Source: a virus. Taken from it: a DNA stretch of 64,000 nt. Numbering within the stretch: the stretch's first letter is position 1; each line of letters opens with the position of its first letter. A model generated the notes under the pieces. It was given only the letters and a program-made list of their open reading frames with translations, was not told the DNA's origin and did not search any database. A program made the position numbers and the translations under genes. This document shows positions 63,147 to 64,000 of this stretch, piece after piece. The DNA is taken from IMG/VR virus record IMGVR_UViG_3300030419_003252, positions 20,544 to 84,543 of that record; one strand, written 5' to 3'.

Positions 63147-63540
63147 GTGGGGAAATAGAGCAGCTGAAAATATTAAAGGTTTTGCAAATTTTGCTGTTCA
63201 GGAACATCAAGAGAATTTAGCTTATAACGAAATTCTTACAAATCCTGACGTTCTTAGTGATTACACTTTGAAGTTCTTCGGTCCAGAAGGCCCTCATCCT
63301 GTATATGAGAACACAGCTCAGTTAGAGACAAGAGGTTATCCAACACAACCTGTTCAAGGTCAGCAAGTTGGACAACAGACTCAAATGCCAGCTCCTCCAG
63401 CTGCTGCTGCTCCACAGCAACCAGAAAATTTCTGGGGTAGCTTCAATGAGCAAATGGCAAGAGATCCACAGAATGCTTGGAAGATTCTTAACCAAGCACA
63501 GCCAGGAACCGTACAAAATAAACTCTTTGTAATGGAGTAA
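62554..63540 (+). CDS. Putative scaffold/head-assembly protein overlapping portal
   Basis: A 328-residue protein. Its N-terminal 195 residues are Pro/Ala/Gln-rich and disordered (SQAPAAVAPNSYVAAAPAAP), and its C-terminal part has helical segments (LAEIAQEVGMSNDSRVVIDA) and NEILTNPDVLSDYTLKFFGP. The last element resembles the end of cyanophage scaffold-type proteins. A Pro/Gln-rich disordered N-terminus with a compact helical end suits a scaffold. The first 593 bases are also read as the portal tail in another frame. The 3' part is AT-rich like the rest of the genome. Confidence 0.65.
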   Translation: MQDATVQSTQPTSQAPAAVAPNSYVAAAPAAPQAVPQAPAPYQVGTSFPQAVPQAVPSYQSAPTQYAPQSQTPSSEAGNPWESAFNKVVGVLSAPVQSPFQGQQSQIPTQYSQANYGQPSVQATPQSAPQTWQPSQTSSPNYSQTSSTPSQERLAEIAQEVGMSNDSRVVIDAFGIEAPAILNQYAVNLEGMLDNAVEWGNRAAENIKGFANFAVQEHQENLAYNEILTNPDVLSDYTLKFFGPEGPHPVYENTAQLETRGYPTQPVQGQQVGQQTQMPAPPAAAAPQQPENFWGSFNEQMARDPQNAWKILNQAQPGTVQNKLFVME

Positions 63541-63544
63541 AGAT

Positions 63545-64000
63545 ATGAATCCTGCCTATTACAGATATGGCATCCCTACTCTCGGCGGCGCAGTCGTCGG
63601 AGGAGTAGGTGCTGCTCAAGATGGCGGTGATTTTGGAAATGTTCTTGGCGGTACTCTCCTTGGTGCTGGCATAGGTGCTGGTGCTGCAGGAGCCGCAAGA
63701 TCATTTGATGTTGCTGGCCCAGCTGCTGAAAGGATTGCTGGAAAGGTTTCAAAAGTAGGAAAAGGTGGAAGACAAAGTTCTCAAGATTTTCTTAACCGAC
63801 AAATCGCACAACTTTTAAATCAAACACCTGACTCTGAAATACGTAAAGCTGCTTTAATTCAAGCAGGTAGAGGCAGCAAAGCTGTATTTAATCCTTTAAT
63901 TGCAACTAGTGCAGGAGACGTTTCTGGGCTAGGAGCAACAGCTTTAGGAATGGGAGCAATGCTTCCTGCAGGGGCAATAGCTGGAGGTGTTGCTTCTATG
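63545..64000 (+). CDS. Gly/Ala-rich membrane-interacting virion protein, 3' end cut off
   Basis: At least 152 residues from the ATG at 63545 (MNPAYYRYGIPTLGGAVVGG) to the window edge, with GGAGTAAAG before the start. Gly/Ala-rich hydrophobic stretches (NVLGGTLLGAGIGAGAAGAA, and ALGMGAMLPAGAIAGGVASM at the edge) alternate with charged helices. The composition is that of phage ejection proteins, as for several genes at 50-53 kb. The gene runs out of the window. Confidence 0.6.
   Translation, partial: MNPAYYRYGIPTLGGAVVGGVGAAQDGGDFGNVLGGTLLGAGIGAGAAGAARSFDVAGPAAERIAGKVSKVGKGGRQSSQDFLNRQIAQLLNQTPDSEIRKAALIQAGRGSKAVFNPLIATSAGDVSGLGATALGMGAMLPAGAIAGGVASM

Noticed and set aside
1-64000. Prophage with integrase and attachment sites
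   Set aside because: No integrase, excisionase or obvious attachment repeat was found in the window; the remainder of the genome cannot be judged.

Overview
The window is a segment of an AT-rich tailed-phage genome, most likely a marine cyanophage. Three things point that way. Many small proteins have the look of marine cyanophage families (judged from memory, not from a search). The fibre genes are rich in VGIGTTSP repeats with EEGTxTPT C-termini. The one large intergenic region carries two exact copies of TGTGGAAAA, whose complement TTTTCCACA is the DnaA-box form used by cyanobacteria. No tRNA, integrase, RNA polymerase or photosynthesis gene is visible. Both ends of the window cut through genes, so the genome is larger than 64 kb. 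I cannot assign it to a named genus.

Layout. (1) 1-10.6 kb, plus strand: a tail-fibre/adhesin block with five fibre-like genes, small accessory virion proteins and two conserved proteins of unknown role. (2) 10.4-24 kb, mostly minus: three proteins with signal peptides or export-like N-termini, a cytidylyltransferase-like enzyme, a holin-like membrane protein, HNH proteins, a sugar module (two glycosyltransferases and a mannose-6-phosphate-isomerase-type cupin), a primase-helicase of the D5 type and a PD-(D/E)XK nuclease. A methyltransferase and an HNH gene lie on the plus strand. (3) 24-34 kb, minus: another large fibre gene, a Gp157-like protein, an OB-fold ssDNA-binding candidate and a family A DNA polymerase. 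(4) 34-46 kb, minus: a dense array of small accessory genes, including an ArdC-type antirestriction protein, plasmid-like proteins, a ParB-like protein and a second SSB. (5) 46.0-46.5 kb: a non-coding, locally GC-rich region that looks like a replication origin. (6) 46.8-64 kb, plus: the virion and packaging block, with very large and Gly-rich structural proteins, terminase large subunit, portal and a putative scaffold.

Replication would use the primase-helicase, family A polymerase, two ssDNA-binding proteins and the RecB-like nuclease, starting perhaps at 46.1-46.5 kb, where gene orientation switches. Packaging uses the terminase and portal.

The most unusual signal is non-coding. Six consecutive gene junctions between 44.3 and 45.9 kb each contain a minus-strand RNA minihelix: an outer stem that starts inside the last codons of the upstream gene, enclosing a hairpin with a seven-base tRNA T-loop-like loop. 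Each is followed by a second hairpin close to the next start codon. A different hairpin family with the core GTAAGTCC precedes at least six minus-strand genes, and many minus-strand starts have an AATTCAA-type leader instead of a Shine-Dalgarno site. Other notable items are a 593-base dual-coding GC-rich overlap at the 3' end of the portal gene, a 22-base element found directly behind every EEGT-type fibre gene on either strand, a possible +1 frameshift or non-AUG start before the small-terminase-like gene, and a DDYF-type peptide motif shared by three neighbouring virion-block proteins.
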